Shown here one piece after another: positions 5,376 to 6,076 of a DNA stretch of 6,076 nt. Position numbers and translations under genes: made by a program. How positions within the stretch are numbered: position 1 is the stretch's first letter; every line of letters begins with the position of its first letter. Source of the DNA: Sulfitobacter sp. (GTDB lineage: Bacteria; Pseudomonadota; Alphaproteobacteria; Rhodobacterales; Rhodobacteraceae); contig JAGXHD010000138.1 in the NCBI GenBank assembly GCA_024636395.1, positions 1-6,076 on the forward strand, read 5' to 3'. The notes under the pieces were generated by a model that saw nothing but the letters and a program-made list of their open reading frames with translations, was not told the origin of the DNA and did not search any database.

Positions 5376-5404
5376 TTGACAGCTTGTCGCAGAGCGCCTA
5401 ACTC
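5376..5404 (+). promoter_or_regulatory. groESL promoter
   Basis: TTGACA (5376-5381) is a perfect -35, with a 17-base spacer to TAACTC (5399-5404), a poor sigma-70 -10. The combined element GTTGACA...CCTAACT also resembles the alphaproteobacterial heat-shock sigma (RpoH) pattern, especially at the -10 (C-Y-T-A-x-N-T). The predicted start, near 5411, falls on the first base of the CIRCE core, the usual arrangement for HrcA-controlled groESL. Either or both sigma factors could use it. Confidence 0.7.
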
Positions 5405-5409
5405 CCCCT

Positions 5410-5440
5410 CGTTAGCACTCGACGATGGTGAGTGATAACG
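5410..5440 (+). promoter_or_regulatory. CIRCE operator for HrcA
   Basis: The left arm TTAGCACTC (5412-5420) is the exact CIRCE consensus. The spacer is the canonical 9 bases (5421-5429). The right arm GAGTGATAA (5430-5438) differs from GAGTGCTAA at one base. The symmetry extends two pairs outward (C-G and G-C), giving 11-base arms with one mismatch. CIRCE binds the HrcA repressor, whose activity depends on GroEL, so the operon senses chaperone demand. Located at the start of the groES leader, it can block transcription and also form a hairpin in the mRNA. Confidence 0.93.
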
Positions 5441-5443
5441 GCG

Positions 5444-5464
5444 GGCCGCTTCAGGTGAAGGGCC
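5444..5464 (+). other. Stem-loop in the groES leader
   Basis: GGCC (5444-5447), a single bulged G, CTTC (5449-5452), loop AGGT, GAAG (5457-5460) and GGCC (5461-5464) form an 8-bp stem with one bulge. It starts four bases after the CIRCE arm. No T run follows, so it is not an intrinsic terminator. It could stabilise the mRNA 5' end or act with the neighbouring structures. Its function is unknown. Confidence 0.5.
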
Positions 5465-5478
5465 GGTCATAGAGATAA

Positions 5479-5503
5479 CTTTGAGCATCAAGGAGCTACA
5501 AAG
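5479..5503 (+). promoter_or_regulatory. groES ribosome binding site within a start-adjacent stem-loop
   Basis: The Shine-Dalgarno sequence AAGGAG (5490-5495) lies 8 bases before ATG 5504. It sits in a potential hairpin: CTTTG (5479-5483) pairs with CAAAG (5499-5503) and AGC (5484-5486) pairs with GCT (5495-5497), with A5498 bulged and the loop 5487-5494 exposing AAGGA. The stem ends directly against the start codon and its lower part is mostly A-U. The ribosome site is certain; the structure is predicted from pairing only. Confidence 0.6.
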
Positions 5504-5791
5504 ATGGCATTAACACCACTTCACGACCGCGTGCTGGTTAAGCGCACAGAGGGCGAAGAGAAAACTTCCGGCGGGCTGCTCATTCCCGATAGCGCAAAAG
5601 AAAAGCCCGCAGAGGGTCAGGTTGTTGCTGTAGGTGCAGGCGCCCGTGACGAAGATGGCGACCGGATCGCAATGGACGTCAAAGTCGGCGACAAGATCCT
5701 GTTCGGCAAATGGTCCGGCACCGAAGTCACCATCGACGGCGAAGAAATGCTGATGATGAAGGAAAGCGACATCATGGGGATCATCGAGTAA
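5504..5791 (+). CDS. groES: GroES co-chaperonin (Hsp10)
   Basis: GroES forms a heptameric lid that caps the GroEL cavity in the presence of ATP, enclosing substrate proteins for folding in the cytoplasm. At 95 aa it is the standard bacterial length. It opens with the typical LTPLHDRVLVKR (3-14). The mobile loop EGEEKTSGGLLIPDSAKEKP (16-35) carries the hydrophobic GroEL-binding triplet LLI (25-27). VVAVGAG (40-46), VGDKILFGKWSGTEV (61-75) and the C-terminal ESDIMGIIE (87-95) follow. It is the first gene of groESL, with a 93-base leader carrying promoter, CIRCE and hairpins. ATG 5504 is supported by AAGGAG 8 bases upstream and by the family N-terminus. Nothing is missing or unusual in the protein. 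Expression is expected to rise on heat or folding stress. Confidence 0.98.
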   Translation: MALTPLHDRVLVKRTEGEEKTSGGLLIPDSAKEKPAEGQVVAVGAGARDEDGDRIAMDVKVGDKILFGKWSGTEVTIDGEEMLMMKESDIMGIIE

Positions 5792-5809
5792 GCCAGCAGG
5801 CCCTCGATC

Positions 5810-5825
5810 GCGGGGTGAAACCCGC
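5810..5825 (+). other. Intercistronic hairpin between groES and groEL
   Basis: GCGGG (5810-5814), loop GTGAAA, CCCGC (5821-5825) gives a 5-bp GC stem 18 bases after the groES stop. The sequence after it is not a T run, so it is not a standard terminator. In Agrobacterium tumefaciens the groESL mRNA has been reported to be cleaved between the two genes, so a processing or stabilising role is possible here but unproven. Confidence 0.45.
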
Positions 5826-5872
5826 CCTCACGACACAAGCTTTACCTCAACCTAATTTAGGAGAATTCGAAA

Positions 5873-6076
5873 ATGGCTGCTAAAGATGTCAAATTCGGTA
5901 CGGACGCGCGCAACAAGATGCTCAAGGGTGTCAACATCCTCGCTGACGCCGTCAAAGTAACACTCGGCCCCAAAGGTCGTAATGTGGTTCTGGACAAATC
6001 GTTCGGCGCCCCGCGCATCACCAAAGACGGTGTATCTGTCGCCAAAGAGATCGAGCTTGAAGACAAGTTCGAGAAC
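5873..6076 (+). CDS. groEL: GroEL chaperonin (Hsp60), N-terminal 68 residues
   Basis: GroEL is the tetradecameric ATP-driven folding chamber that partners GroES. The window ends in frame after 68 residues of an expected protein of roughly 540-550. The visible part is the start of the equatorial domain: AAKDVKFGTDARNKMLKGVN (2-21), the phosphate-binding VKVTLGPKGRNVVLDKSFG (27-45), in which TLGPKG contacts ATP, and PRITKDGVSVAKEIELED (47-64). ATG 5873 has AGGAG (5859-5863) 9 bases upstream. It follows groES by 81 bases and is almost certainly on the same transcript, under the CIRCE/HrcA control of the operon promoter. The truncation is due to the window edge. Several alphaproteobacteria have more than one groEL; this CIRCE-linked copy with its own groES is the usual housekeeping type. 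Confidence 0.97.
   Translation, partial: MAAKDVKFGTDARNKMLKGVNILADAVKVTLGPKGRNVVLDKSFGAPRITKDGVSVAKEIELEDKFEN

Noticed and set aside
5444..5464. Leader hairpin as an attenuator or terminator of groESL
   Set aside because: No T run follows and no competing antiterminator pairing was seen.

Overview
The window looks like a piece of a GC-rich alphaproteobacterial chromosome, most likely from the Rhodobacteraceae (Roseobacter group). The basis is familiarity with the protein families (a DUF2161 nuclease-like protein, a TIGR01459 HAD protein and a family II pyrophosphatase beside groESL), the codon bias towards G/C-ending codons, and a CIRCE-controlled groESL operon. No database search was possible, so the lineage is an inference. 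All genes are housekeeping or conserved hypotheticals. No phage, transposon, CRISPR, toxin-antitoxin or defence island is visible.

Layout. Bases 1-13 are not genomic: they match the inner 13 bases of the synthetic Tn5 mosaic end used in tagmentation libraries. From 14 to 4339 everything reads on the minus strand. In transcription order this is an MmcQ/YjbR-family protein (4339-3977), the manganese-dependent pyrophosphatase PpaC with its own promoter and a rho-independent terminator (3804-2884), a TIGR01459 HAD-like protein (2771-1899), a MaoC-type (R)-enoyl-CoA hydratase-like protein (1808-1365), RibF (1328-396) and a YcgN-like cysteine-cluster protein cut by the window edge (399-14). The last four genes have no terminator between them and ribF/ycgN overlap by 4 bases, so they probably form one transcription unit downstream of the ppaC terminator.

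On the plus strand, divergent from the MmcQ-like gene, lies a DUF2161 PD-(D/E)XK nuclease-like gene (4387-5064). It is followed by about 310 bases without a supported gene, then the groES-groEL operon (5504 onward, groEL cut by the window end). The groES promoter, an imperfect CIRCE operator for the HrcA repressor, and two further stem-loops fill most of the 93-base leader. The last stem-loop ends directly against the groES AUG and holds the Shine-Dalgarno sequence in its loop.

Functionally, RibF makes FMN and FAD, PpaC removes pyrophosphate (including that released by FAD synthesis), and GroES/GroEL fold proteins. The MaoC-, HAD-, MmcQ-, YcgN- and DUF2161-type proteins have no firm cellular role. 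I see no convincing new system. The observations most worth a second look are the structured groES leader, the DUF2161/MmcQ divergent pair, and the adapter contamination at the left end.
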